Positions 6,131-6,194 of a stretch of DNA of 6,194 nt are shown here, piece by piece. The stretch is from assembly GCA_002429615.1 (NCBI GenBank), contig DJAN01000228.1:1-6194 (forward strand), given 5' to 3'. Below the pieces are notes generated by a model. That model saw nothing but the letters and a program-made list of their open reading frames with translations, ran no database searches and was not told where the DNA came from. How positions within the stretch are numbered: the first letter of the stretch is position 1; every line of letters begins with the position of its first letter. The position numbers and the translations under genes were made by a program. This stretch comes from Lysobacteraceae bacterium UBA6001. GTDB lineage: Bacteria; Pseudomonadota; Gammaproteobacteria; Xanthomonadales; Xanthomonadaceae.

Positions 6131-6194
6131 AGGCGTCGCCGCGCCAGCCGCGCGCCGAGCTGCGCGTAGAGCGCCTCGGCCTGCGCCAGCGGCA
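6121..6194 (-). CDS. C-terminal end of an unidentified leftward gene, cut by the window edge
   Basis: Read on the minus strand, the frame ending in TGA at 6121-6123 gives 23 codons to the edge, starting PLAQAEALYAQLGA and ending LARRRLRW. Nearly every third position is G or C, as in the neighbouring genes, and the residues look like an amphipathic helix ending in a basic tail. The stop codon would lie 1 nt from that of the convergent TagF-like gene, matching the tight packing elsewhere. The plus strand is also open here, so coding is inferred and not proved. The piece is too short to assign a family. Confidence 0.5.
   Translation of the reverse strand, partial: PLAQAEALYAQLGARLARRRLRW

Overview
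The window is high-GC, densely packed DNA (roughly 70% GC by eye, third codon positions almost all G or C). The gene content and the protein flavour suggest a gammaproteobacterium, most likely of the Xanthomonadaceae/Lysobacteraceae (Xanthomonas, Stenotrophomonas, Lysobacter and relatives). That placement is an inference from sequence style and cannot be narrowed to a genus here. The left edge is artificial: bases 1-18 match the end of an Illumina TruSeq adapter at 17 of 18 positions, so the genome begins at base 19 and this is an untrimmed draft or metagenomic contig end.

Layout: (1) 19-1043 (+), the 3' three quarters of rsmB, a 16S rRNA m5C methyltransferase, cut by the contig end. (2) 1068-2786 (+), an ArnT/PMT-like GT-C membrane glycosyltransferase, 24 nt after rsmB. 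(3) 2787-2975, a 189-nt gap with small GC hairpins. (4) 2976-4250 (+), a polytopic O-antigen ligase/polymerase family protein (WaaL/Wzy_C). (5) 4229-5059 (-), a WaaE/KdtX-like family 2 glycosyltransferase that overlaps the ligase gene tail to tail by 22 nt. (6) 5064-6119 (+), a CDP-glycerol glycerophosphotransferase family (TagB/TagF-like) protein, divergent from the GT2 gene with only 4 nt between start codons. (7) 6121-6194 (-), probably the last codons of another leftward gene running off the right edge.

Apart from rsmB, all complete genes look like cell-envelope glycan genes. The GT2 and TagF-like proteins would act on the cytoplasmic face of the inner membrane. The ArnT-like and ligase-like proteins would act on the periplasmic side, using undecaprenyl-linked donors. 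Together they could build and decorate lipopolysaccharide core or O-chain. The least conventional member is the TagF-like transferase, a family best known from Gram-positive teichoic acid synthesis; its substrate here is open. No RNA genes, CRISPR arrays, insertion sequences or prophage genes were seen. This looks like a compact chromosomal envelope locus, not a mobile island.
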